A DNA stretch of 20,895 bases, taken from the NCBI RefSeq assembly GCF_000315625.1, contig NW_005434633.1, positions 90,616-111,510 on the forward strand, read 5' to 3'. Positions 10,314-19,586 of the stretch are shown in pieces. The DNA comes from Guillardia theta CCMP2712 (Eukaryota; Cryptophyceae; Pyrenomonadales; Geminigeraceae). Made by a program: the position numbers and the translations under genes. Every line of letters starts with the position of its first letter. The stretch's first letter is position 1. The notes below the pieces were generated by a model that was given only the letters and a program-made list of their open reading frames with translations, was not told the DNA's origin and did no database searches.

Positions 10314-10901
10314 ATGTCGGAGGAGGCTGCCAGCTCCAAGAGTCCCCATAGAGACGAGGGTGAAGAAGATCCCGTTCCGAGAAATGAGCTTGGGGGAGTA
10401 TACGGTCTGGGCTACTAGCATCTCCCTGTTCTGTTTGTGAATCATGACACAGTGGACGAGGAGGAGCTCAAAGCAGCCTTTGACTTCTTTGATGTGCACA
10501 AGAAAGGTGTTCTGACCCCTGCAGATCTGAAACAGAGGTGAGAGGGCATATGAACGACCCGCTCTGTGCTGACTGAGAGCAGATTGAGTGTATTCTACAA
10601 GAATCTCCCAGCACGAGAATACAAGTTTCTCATCAGTGAGCCCGATTTCACGTGAGTAAAGATGGGAGAAGCAGCAGGGGCAGGGGCGTAGGAAACAGCA
10701 AGGGCAGGGGCAGGGGCAGGGGCGGGGGTGGGGGCAAGAGGGAGGACATGAGTGATCGGATCGAAAGGGCTGATGTGTCATGCTAGGTTCAACACGCTGA
10801 AGAAGCTTCTGGTCAATAACGAGCTGAAAGATTTCGATCCAGTCAAGGAGGTGGGATAATGACGAGGATGATGATGATGAAGAAGAAGATGTTATGGAGA
10901 C

Positions 10902-10979
<78 letters not shown>

Positions 10980-11388
10980 ATGATTTACTTGAATCCTCCA
11001 ACACACTCACACGCTGGTGCTCACCAAGGCTTTCAAAGTATACGACCCGCATGAGACAGGATATGTCGACATCGAGGTACTTCGCTCCATCTTCATCAAG
11101 TAATGTCTAGTCTCTCTGCTCCTCCTTTCTTTCATGACACGTTGCAATCAATTAGCTTGGGGTTTGGAGAAGTGACCAACGAAGATGTTGCTGTTCTGAT
11201 AGAAACAGCAGATGTTGGTAAGGCAATCCTTGTATTTACTTCTCCCTGTATTGAGTACGATACCTCATGCAGATGGCGATGGCAAGATCAGCTTGGCTGA
11301 TTTCCGTAAGATGGTGACAAACTCAAAGAAAGTCGAGGCAGACTTGGAGTCACTACACAACTCGATACTCTCGGTCAAGAAGAAGTGA
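10314..11388 (+). CDS. EF-hand calcium-binding protein (185 aa, 7 exons)
   Basis: Exons: 10314-10404, 10453-10537, 10583-10651, 10787-10850, 11029-11099, 11156-11217, 11273-11388. All junctions are GT-AG and in phase. The product is calmodulin-like: EEELKAAFDFFDVHKKGVL starts a degenerate EF hand 1, AFKVYDPHETGYVDIEVL is a degenerate later hand, and ADVDGDGKISLADF is a canonical loop (D-D-D-K-S-D). Position 12 of that loop is Asp rather than the usual Glu. The protein ends in a Lys-rich tail. It is likely a cytosolic or cytoskeletal calcium sensor with one strong site. The first intron is uncertain: a donor at 10360 (exon 1 ending 10359) is also in phase and has a better consensus, but makes a 93-base intron and shortens the N-terminus by 15 residues. 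Confidence 0.88.
10652..10786 (+). repeat. GGGGCA-repeat intron of gene 3
   Basis: This 135-base intron (GTGAGT...CTAG) is more than twice the usual size. It carries imperfect GGGGCA hexamers at about 10675-10736. Confidence 0.8.
10902..10979. repeat. (GAT)n microsatellite in gene 3 intron
   Basis: About 26 GAT copies lie within the 178-base intron 10851-11028. On the opposite strand this gives poly-Ile, poly-His or poly-Ser frames that are not genes. Confidence 0.95.
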
Positions 11389-11842
11389 AGTGACATTTAA
11401 CATGTATCAGTTCCGTCGAGGGTTCTTACATGCATTCCCGTCTCATAATTCCATCCTATAGAAAGAAGCCATTCTAATCAAGTTTGAAATCATCATTGCC
11501 ATACCAAGGGACATGGGAGACATCATCAGAAGGCAAAGGTAGAGGGTGTTCAATAAGGTATCAGCGTGTAAATCAGGACGGCAAAAGAATTCGACAGAGT
11601 TCAAATGCGTTCGTTTTATATAAACTTAATCGACAAAGCAAACGACCCCCAGCACAAGAAGATGCGTGCGATAGTAATGCAAAGGCACACGCGATGACAT
11701 GGAACGTGTATCTCCCCTCAACAGATGAATAATGTCTCAATCTCGTTCTCAGCACTTGCTCGTGCAAGTTACAACCAAACGACAACTCAGTGCCTACGCA
11801 AACGTCAACTATGAATCAAAGACGCACGCGAAGACAATATAC
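11389..11842. other. Shared 3' intergenic region between convergent genes 3 and 4
   Basis: It is AT-richer than the flanks and should hold the two 3' UTRs and polyadenylation regions. Open frames on both strands show no recognisable domain and no good splice structure. Confidence 0.55.
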
Positions 11843-13284
11843 TCACTTTCCGTGGACGGCCTCCCTGAGACGACGTTCATGGCGCTGATTCTCTTCCAAT
11901 CGGATTTTCTCAGCCTGAAATACACAAACACTTCAGAACTTGAATAGGATGCGAATATTGACACAAGGCACCTGTGCCTTCTTGAAATCCTTGGCTTCGA
12001 GGAACTTGCGATCAGTACGATGGCGCGAGTCTGACTTGAGCATGTCGGCAGGAACACTCATCGGGGTCTTCTCCGTTGTTCGGATGTCCCAGTAGCGTGT
12101 CTTGTCGAAGTCCACGAACCCTAACCAGCTTCCCTGCACCTGATGCAACGCGGTTCCCGGAGCATCGGGGTTCTTGGAGTCGAATTGCTCGATAACACCC
12201 TCAAAGAAGTCGTTGGGGATTCCTTTTCTGTTGGAGGGGTTTCCAAACTCCAACCTGCAGCGAATGCCGTTCTTCTCATCGGTGAACGTCTGTGTCCCGA
12301 TGGTTTGATGAACCATATCACCCCAGAACACATTGATCCATCGGTCCTGAGGAAAGTCCAGGCTGATGGAGCTCCCGTCGGAGAACGTCACAGTGCGAAC
12401 ACCCTGCGCTCAACAGCGTCAGTCACCTCGTTCACTCACTCACGTGCTGTACGCCTCACCTGATTTGTCAAGAACATCTTGTTGTATCCCCATCCAACGT
12501 TGAAGGTCTGATAACCTGAGACAGTGTACGATTGCGATGGTGGGACCAGGCAGAAGGAGGACACTGGCGGGTGATGGCAAGTCTGCTCCATGTACAACTT
12601 TGAGCCATCTCCGTAGTCCACCTGCAGCGTTTCGCCAAGGATGGGGTTGAGAGGCTTGAGGAAGTTGCCGGATGTCAGCGGCATCGCAGCAACGAAGCAA
12701 GCCACAACGTTCTTCATGCGCTCAACGGGATCCTTCGTAGCAGCAGCACGAGGCAAATAAATGTGCGTGAACTGTCCCATCTGGGCTCCGATCTCCAACA
12801 CAGTCCTGGGCTGACAGCACTGGATGGGGAAACTGACGTTCATCACATTCCCACCACTGAGAAGGTTGCGACCCATCTGGCTGATCATCAAGGAAAGCAC
12901 GCTCCTGCAAGCCTTGGCATGCTCAGGATTCTGAATGCCAACTCCGCCGGCCTTGACCGCGAATGGCGACCTACATGACAGGACGGCGGCGAGGAGATCC
13001 TGGTCCTCCTTGGAAGCAGGAGTATCAACGAGGCCAGAGCTCTTGGCCAAGTTCACACTCCTCCTGTACAGGCCCTTGCCGACTTTGCCCAGCCAGCTGC
13101 GCTTCTTCTTCTCGCCCTTGCCCGTGGGGGTGCCAGAATCCTCCTCGTCATCACTGTTGCCTTCGTCACCGTAGAAATCTTCTTGAGGAAGGTCTTGCAA
13201 GGCTGCTGCTGCCATGTCATCGCTCACAGCTTCCACTGCCTTGCAGATGTCGTCTGCATCCGACGCACTTCTAAACTGAAGCAT
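11843..13284 (-). CDS. Oxysterol-binding protein-related lipid transfer protein (442 aa, 3 exons)
   Basis: Exons in coding order: 13284-12460, 12403-11972, 11914-11843; introns of 56 and 57 bases, phase 0. The ORD fold signatures are present: NFLKPLNPILGE (residues 208-218) and EQTCHHPPVSS (233-243), the latter a variant of the family fingerprint EQVSHHPP with both PI4P-contacting His kept. Downstream, GSWLGFVDFDKTRYWDI and KIRLEENQRHERRLRE match the C-terminal part of the family. The first about 90 residues are acidic then basic (EGNSDDEEDS; KGEKKKRSWLG) and there is no PH domain, so it is a short form near the size of yeast Osh4. It probably moves sterol or PI4P between membranes. The stop TGA overlaps a GTGAGT donor-like site, so an alternative splice adding one His is possible. 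Confidence 0.95.
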
Positions 13285-13559
13285 TGCTCACGAAGGTCCT
13301 CAAGATATCCTAACACGACTAATGACGCTCGGTAAACGAGCCAGACTTTGCGATTTAGTCGGAGCTCCTCGAGTTCAACACGATCCTTCGAAGGGTTTAA
13401 CCGTGACCTGGAATCGAGCAGATTTAGAACTAGTTGTCAGCAGCCAAATGGACGCCATGAATAACACATCATCAATGCTCGAAAGATCTACAAATCATTT
13501 TCAAACTCTCATGAATTTTCATGCAAAAACGTATTTTTTTCTTAACCCCACTATTCTGA
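13285..13559. other. Upstream flank of gene 4; no gene seen
   Basis: Presumed promoter and 5' UTR of the ORP gene. It is AT-richer, and no open frame is supported. Confidence 0.5.
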
Positions 13560-15480
13560 ACATGAATTCTGCTTGTGTCTGACCCAAAATCCTCCCGAAC
13601 ACTATCAACATCTCATCGCAACGATCGTGCGACCCAGTTCCCCAAGGACCAAATTCACTCCCGTTTCCATCACTCCATCATCACTCTTGAAAAGAGCTTC
13701 TCCATGCATTTTCGTCACTTATCAAAACCTCTCATGCACGATCCCCTCCTTCTTTCGCAACCTCTCCTCTCACTCCCTTCGCTCTCTCTTCTTCTTTCTT
13801 CCTCCAGTTCATATCGGCACTGCCATGCATAGCCCATTCTCCCCAGGCATAACCCCACCCCCCTTCCCTACCAAAACCCTACCCCCTTCGATTCCAACAC
13901 ACCGACCCACCCCATGCACTTCCCTTTACTACCCTTCCACCTCCCAATATACCCCAACATATTCCGTACCCCCTGGGAATAGCGTTACAACCCACCATGT
14001 TCATATTTCCCTGCCCGGTATCTTTCACCCCACCCTGTCATCGCAGCTAAGAATGTACCCTACCCCCAGTCGAATCTATCAATTTCATACATACAACCCC
14101 TGCTGTACTGAGCAATAAGTACCCCACCCTCACGAAAGTCGGATAACCCATCTACAACCCTCGCGCCCACAACCTCTTGCTTCAGCTCCAAACCAAATCT
14201 GAAATCTTATTTCTGAAATATCTGTACCAGTGAAATACCCCCACCTAGCAATTCCAAGTGTTATGGTTGGGAAAAGACCCCCTCATGTCCTCATTTCAAA
14301 CATTTCAAATAGATAAGATAAATTTTCTAATTCGTGAATCACCCCATGGGGCCCATGGAAATATACCCCACCCATTCCCATGCCACCCCCACCCAATCCT
14401 GATAACCAAATCAATACCCTACCCCCTTACCAAACAGGTCCATTTTTATGCCCTAGTATCCTTTCATGACCCTGCAGCCACAGTACCACCCCTGTACCAA
14501 TGGAAGTTTGCAAGTCTTGGAGACACCGGGTATTACTAGTGTAATATGGTCTTTAAAAGTATGGTAAGGTGTATCACCCTACCTACATATCTCAATTCAA
14601 ACTTTACCACCTCTCTCCGTTTGGCCATTCTATCTTGAAGTGGTTTTCACCCCTCCTTTCCTGTTGAATATGACCCCACCCTTTGATTCGATTCTCCTCC
14701 ATTTTTCACATCCCTGCTGCTCCTCCGGACCACCCCAACGACTCTGGTACCCAACCCCTCCATGCATATACCCCTCACTCACCCTCAGAGTACCCCCCTA
14801 TCAAGGAGACCACACCATGACATTCCTCTGGTCAGAGTCCCGTCCCTCGATATTGGTTCAACTTGAGATACCCACCCACCCCCATCCAGCCTATCAAAAA
14901 ATGAGCCCCACCCTACCTTCGGTCCGAACCCACCCCTGTATCGAACTTAAGTTGATCCGGTCCTCTACCCCCTCTTACGACGCAAATCGAACCAGAACCA
15001 CTACCATGAGGACAAGTTATATTACTACCCCACCCCCCATGGGGATGACCAACCCCCACCCTAGAACTTGACCTGAAAGTTTCAAAGTCACTACAAGGGG
15101 TCTTTTGACCTTGTGTTAGGAAAGGGCATCGTATGAAAAATGAAGGGTGGGGGGTTATATGCCTGGGGTACCTGAGCGTTGAAGCACAACTGACCGTCAG
15201 ATACCCCTTCACAAAAAGGCTTTGTAGGGGGTGAAAGAGGGATATTCTGTATCGTAGGGGGTAGATAGACCGCGAATAGGAAAGAGGGTGGGTAGACTAG
15301 CAAACTTCGCTTACAGGTTCGTAATCGGCACTACGTTTGCATCCGAGATTTTAGTGAGGGGGGGGGGGGGTTATAATTTGATGGATCCAGTGAAATTGTA
15401 TGGTAGGGGAAGTCAGACTATCAGAATCAAGTGGTGAATAGAGGGTACTTTTGTGGATTTAATGGGGGTAGGGGTATTTT
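13560..15480. other. C-rich then G-rich strand-asymmetric region
   Basis: From about 13,560 to 15,075 the plus strand is full of CCCC/ACCC words (TACCCC, CCCACCCC) with few G runs. From about 15,095 to 15,480 the pattern flips to GGGG words (GGGGTA, GGGTGGGG), ending with a poly-G run near 15,355-15,371. Pro/Thr/Ser-rich open frames here follow from composition and show no domain or consistent splice sites. No gene is called. Confidence 0.75.
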
Positions 15481-15597
15481 GTAGTTTACTTTGCTCGGAA
15501 TTTTTTTCACGGAATTCAAAGTGCAACCACCGCCTGACACTGACAAGAGGACCCTACCCTTCACGATTGTGGAAGTTAAACCATTGAACCATAAGTT

Positions 15598-15975
15598 GAC
15601 GCCCGGCCGCCACGGCCGGGCCGGGCCGGGCAGTCGGACCGGGCCAACGGCGGCGTCCCCAGTGAGCCGGGCTTCAAGTACCGGACGGTGGCGCCGGGTA
15701 CCCTGCCAAGTGCCAGAGTCGGGCCGCCCGGCCCTTGAACTTCGAACGGAAGTTTACCGGCGTGGCCCGGCGCGCCGCGGTCTGGTCACAGTGCGGCACC
15801 GGCGTGGACTCAGTCACCGTGGCACTGTCAAGTGAACTTCACGAGTCCCGGCGAGTTCCGAGCGGGAGCCCGGCCGCCGGCGGCGCGGGCCGCCACTGGG
15901 CGTCACAGTGCCGCAGGCCGGCTCACATTGCTAGACTGACAATTCCGAGCGAATCATTTTCTTGCTGGGCCGGGC
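15598..15975. other. GC-rich island
   Basis: An abrupt switch to GGCCGGGCC/CCGGC-rich DNA, with edges near 15,598 and 15,975. It contains a perfect hairpin at 15601-15621. GC-rich blocks of similar wording occur at about 9262-9305 and 9893-9920. No coding signal is recognised. Confidence 0.7.
15601..15621. repeat. Perfect 9-bp inverted repeat (hairpin)
   Basis: GCCCGGCCG, three-base loop CCA, then CGGCCGGGC. All nine stem pairs are G-C. Confidence 0.9.
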
Positions 15976-16377
15976 GCTGACATCAGCCGCGCATCATCAA
16001 GTTCTGTCGCATTTCGCCAAGGAAAAGTGGCTGTCTGTCAGGTCTCTTTGCACATTCTTTTTTTCATGGGCGGCTTGAAATGATTCGCTCCCGTCACTTC
16101 ATGCAGAACGAGCGCAAAGAATTTGAAAAATCTGATTGAGAGTCAACAACGGTCACTCCCGCAAGGCTCACCCTGAGTCAAAGCTCAGCAAAGTAACATC
16201 TTCATCTTTTGTTCTTTCTCGACATGACAAGCACTGAGATGCATTCTACTCTCACGCAGACAACAGCCCTCAGGACTCTGCAGTCGATAGCGCATCCTAT
16301 ATCACTCTTCTGGAACCTGGATCGACCAGACGAGAGGTAAGACTAGCGCTCCCCAGTTCGGTCCTCAGCCGCCATCT
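15976..16377. other. 3' flank of gene 5; no supported gene
   Basis: It holds a 38-codon plus-strand frame (ATG 16224 to TAA 16340) that ends at a GTAAGA donor-like site. Any downstream exon would run antisense into the cyclin gene, so it is not called. The rest is likely the cyclin 3' UTR and spacer. Confidence 0.5.
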
Positions 16378-17475
16378 TCACCCGATCACCATTGCATCGT
16401 CCTGGGGCGCCGCAGCAAGCTCTTTTCCACCCTCTGACACCTGCTCATTGAAGAAGAATGGGTTGGGTTTGCGAACTTCGCACAGAAGGCTGTTGAACTG
16501 TTCCTTGCCATACCGCGATGGGGCACCGTGGTTCCATGCAAGCAGTTCCTCCCTGTAACTGTCGTACACATCTCTGGCGACCTGCATCTCACTTCTCAAT
16601 CGCTTGAAGCAGTGAACAAGATGACATGCGTACATGGAGCTCGAAGTTGGTAAGGAACAAGAACTCAATCTCAAGAGTGTTCAATTCTACATTTGGAACT
16701 CCTCCGATCTGAAGGCACAAACGGAATGAGCACAGACAGCAGCGAGTGACTACAATAGATTCTCACCTTCGCCCAAAACTCATTAGAGTAATAGAAGTCG
16801 TCAAGGAACTTTGCAGCAACCATCACACTGTTCAAGAGTGAGGAACAAAGGGAGAAAGCGAGATTTCTCAACCTCGCCAAAAGTAATCGATGCACATTCA
16901 AAGAGTTGATTCTGAAATCCCTCTCTAGCATCCTTTGCCGCTGTATAAATCTATCCATGTAGATAACGCCCACGACAAAACAGCAATAGCTGCATGAAGA
17001 ATATTTGGCGATTCTACGATTCCAACTCAAGGATCATTACTTAGAAACACTTCCCCTACCTTTCAGCATAGTCGATGACATTCACAGCAGGCGCCTTCTG
17101 CGCATGGAATACAGTGATGTGCTCACGGTCTGTAGCAACCTGTACAACGCCGAGCGTAAGAAGAACATGCGAGCTGCCCGACAACGAAAGTTAGCTTACC
17201 TTGTCATTCGCTTCTACAAGCTTGGCAAGCAATTCGGCAACTATCGGGATGAGAGACTTTTGACTGTCAGCATCCCTCTTCATCTCTTCAGTGAATGCTG
17301 CCATTGAGAGACGAGGTTTATTCTCCTCCAAAGCCTCCATGTGCTTGATCTTCTCATGCCACGCCTTGTTCGCCTCCGCCGCTGCTTTCTGGCGATCTTC
17401 TACGCTGTTAGACATCTTGGGCTTCTCCACTTTCTGCTCGGTCTTCCCTCTCCCATAAAACTTGGAAGTAAACAT
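16378..17475 (-). CDS. PHO80-like cyclin (278 aa, 6 exons)
   Basis: Exons in coding order: 17475-17200, 17139-17060, 17013-16873, 16827-16767, 16708-16634, 16581-16378. Introns are 60, 46, 45, 58 and 52 bases, GT-AG, in phase. The start is the first ATG after an in-frame stop at 17518-17520. The cyclin box (about residues 96-235) shows the PHO80/P-U-type pattern: FHAQKAP, VIYMDRFIQ, SLNVHRLLLASVMVAAKFLDD, SNEFWAKIGGV, and LNTLEIEFLFLTNFELHV. The family activates cyclin-dependent kinases and often links phosphate or nutrient state to growth. The N-terminal 90 residues are Lys/Glu-rich and unrecognised, and the C-terminal tail is short and polar. The third intron (16828-16872) is 45 bases and stop-free, so its retention would insert 15 residues in the box. 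Confidence 0.95.
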
Positions 17476-18711
17476 TCGAAAACTAGAAACGCCAAAAGGG
17501 ATTCCAGCAGCTGACACTCAAGGACTGTGCCGGCGGAAAGCTGGGAAGTTGTACGGATCAGAGCTGTGACTTTCCTTGCTTCAAGGCATAAAGAGAAGCT
17601 GTGCAGACAAGTGTGCAGGGATCATCCCTTGCACAATCGAAACACGCGTCCAGGACAAGTTCATGTACGTGAGACTTGACAGTCCGGACTGTTCAAACTG
17701 CGATGTGCAATGCTGGTAACACTCAATCGTTTGTACTGGCCTTACAGGCCCAACATGAAGCTCGGGTTCTCCAAACTGACACCTGCAGACAAGCATCACA
17801 CAATTAGATCAATTTGGATGTCTCTGCTCTGGTCGATGTCAGCGCATGGACGTGATGTTTGCATGCGGCATATCAGAACTCAGGGCTCACTCTACTCATT
17901 TCGTCATGGGCAGCATGATTTCGACAACTCCCGCAGTGAATAACTCTCGTCTCACTGTCTTAGACTATCAGGTCTCACGGGAAAGGGATGAGACCATAAG
18001 ATCATCGCTCCTCTTCATGCAGACTTCAATTTTCCTGTTTGGCAAGAAAGGAGTCGCAAGACAGTTCGAGCTACTGAAAGGTTGATGGCCGTCCCTCTGA
18101 GGACCACAGATGCCTCTATCCTCACAATTCCTCTTTTCATTCTCTCTTTCGGACACTATGACACTATTGGAACGTTATCATTCAGGAGGCATCCGCTGAT
18201 TCCCTTAAACTACCATCATGGAGGAATTTCATGAAAGTTGTGTTATTCTTCGTTCGCTCATCTGCACGGATACGACACCATTGTAAACTTTTCTTCCTCT
18301 ACAGATCAATCAACAACTCAGAAAGTCACTCAAACTTGCTGAACATCCTCATGAGCCATGAAATCAATACTCGAGAAATCCTCTGCATGAAATCCTCCCA
18401 TTGGATCTTCAGCCATCTCTCCCCGTAGCTCTCCATTCTGGTCCCGCCCATTCTCCTCCTCCCTCCTCCACTGACTGAGCAAGCTTCCCTGACCTTCTCG
18501 TCCCTCCCCTGCTCCAGCCGAACGCCCATTACCCCTTATCTTCCACTCTACGACTCTGTTGCAGCATGGCCGCTACACGTGAGCAGCTCCAAAGCTCCAA
18601 AATCATTATTTGACGGTTACAATAACCGTTACAATTGGTGCAAACTATGCTGGTGCGTGCAAGGTCGTGCAGTCACAGCTAGCGTGTCGGGGAGGTGAAA
18701 GTGAAAGCCGG
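17476..18711. other. Intergenic between genes 5 and 6; no supported gene
   Basis: The start is the cyclin 5' flank. Small frames exist, such as plus 17846-18085, minus 17799-17581 and minus 18529-18326 (Met/Arg/Trp-rich C-terminus). None shows a known domain or joins convincingly to a neighbour by splicing. One could be a short unknown gene, but I cannot support it. Confidence 0.45.
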
Positions 18712-18732
18712 TCATGTCAATGGACAGCTGGC

Positions 18733-18771
18733 TAGAGGAGCAGGAGGAGGAGCAGGAGGAGGAGCAGGAGG

Positions 18772-18815
<44 letters not shown>

Positions 18816-18849
18816 CAAGAGCAGGAGCATCAGCAGGAGTATAAAGAGT

Positions 18850-18905
<56 letters not shown>

Positions 18906-18939
18906 CAAGAGCAGGAGCATCAGCAGGAGTATAAAGAGT

Positions 18940-18997
<58 letters not shown>

Positions 18998-19020
18998 CGA
19001 AGCAAAAGGAGCAGTGGTGT

Positions 19021-19062
<42 letters not shown>

Positions 19063-19096
19063 CAAGAGCAGGAGCATCAGCAGGAGTATAAAGAGT

Positions 19097-19133
<37 letters not shown>

Positions 19134-19205
19134 TTGAGAGTAGGAGCAGGAGCATGAGCATTGAGAGTAGGAGCAGGAGCAGGAGCATTGAGAGTAGGAG
19201 CATTA
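18733..19205. repeat. GAGCAG minisatellite with 90-bp higher-order unit
   Basis: Tandem GAGCAG hexamers are interrupted by a 36-base spacer (CAAGAGCAGGAGCATCAGCA...AAAGAGTAG) at 18816-18851, 18906-18941 and 19063-19098. The first two spacers are exactly 90 bases apart. Shorter GAGCATTGAGAGTAG variants follow. Frames here read EQ, SR or AG on plus and LL, AP or CS on minus. The long open minus frame follows from the repeat. Confidence 0.92.
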
Positions 19206-19586
19206 TGAGGAAGAGGAGCAGGAGCATCAAGGGGGACAGGTGAGGAACGGTAAGAGGAACAGTTGAAGGAGTTGCATTATGAGCAGGAAGAGGATTGAGA
19301 GGAGCTTCAGCAGCATTGGAGGGGAGATGAAAGAGTTCAGGAACAGGGCACTTGAATAGATGGTGGTGCGATCCACGTGATAAACAAAATAGGCCTGAAA
19401 GGTATTGATCGTTATCCATATGCGTTGCTACTTCAAGGGCATGAAGCGAATGATGCATGTAGCGTATTGTATGCAAGCAACATTTGACAAAACATGTCGT
19501 AGATCTGTATCGTTCCTCCGTTGACGCTTGAAATGATCACCGACCTTCGTCTCTGAGATCGAACTTCTCGTTCCTGCGGTTCCGGC
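19206..19586. other. Upstream flank of gene 6; no gene seen
   Basis: Degenerate GAGCAGGA-type sequence gives way to unique DNA. It is presumably promoter and 5' UTR for the plus-strand gene starting at 19587. Confidence 0.5.

Noticed and set aside
10242-11006. 254-codon minus-strand frame with poly-Ile
   Set aside because: It is antisense to the EF-hand gene and crosses its GAT microsatellite; the plus-strand splice model explains the region fully.
11787-11846. Extra 53-base intron and 7-base final exon for the ORP gene (11793-11787)
   Set aside because: It is in phase and has a GTGAGT donor, but without splicing the frame stops at once with nearly the same product, so the simpler end was chosen.
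13573-15303. Pro/Thr/Ser-rich open frames in the C-rich region
   Set aside because: They occur because CCC-rich DNA has few stops. No domain, no consistent frame over more than 180 codons, no good splice links.
13560-15480. Telomere or internal telomeric repeat
   Set aside because: TACCCC-like words are frequent but never in a regular tandem of a known telomere unit.
16224-16340. 38-codon plus-strand frame ending at GTAAGA
   Set aside because: It is too short, and the next exon would have to lie antisense to the cyclin coding exon.
18712-19476. 254-codon minus-strand poly-Leu/Ala-Pro protein
   Set aside because: It is fully explained by the GAGCAG repeat, which has no stops in that strand.
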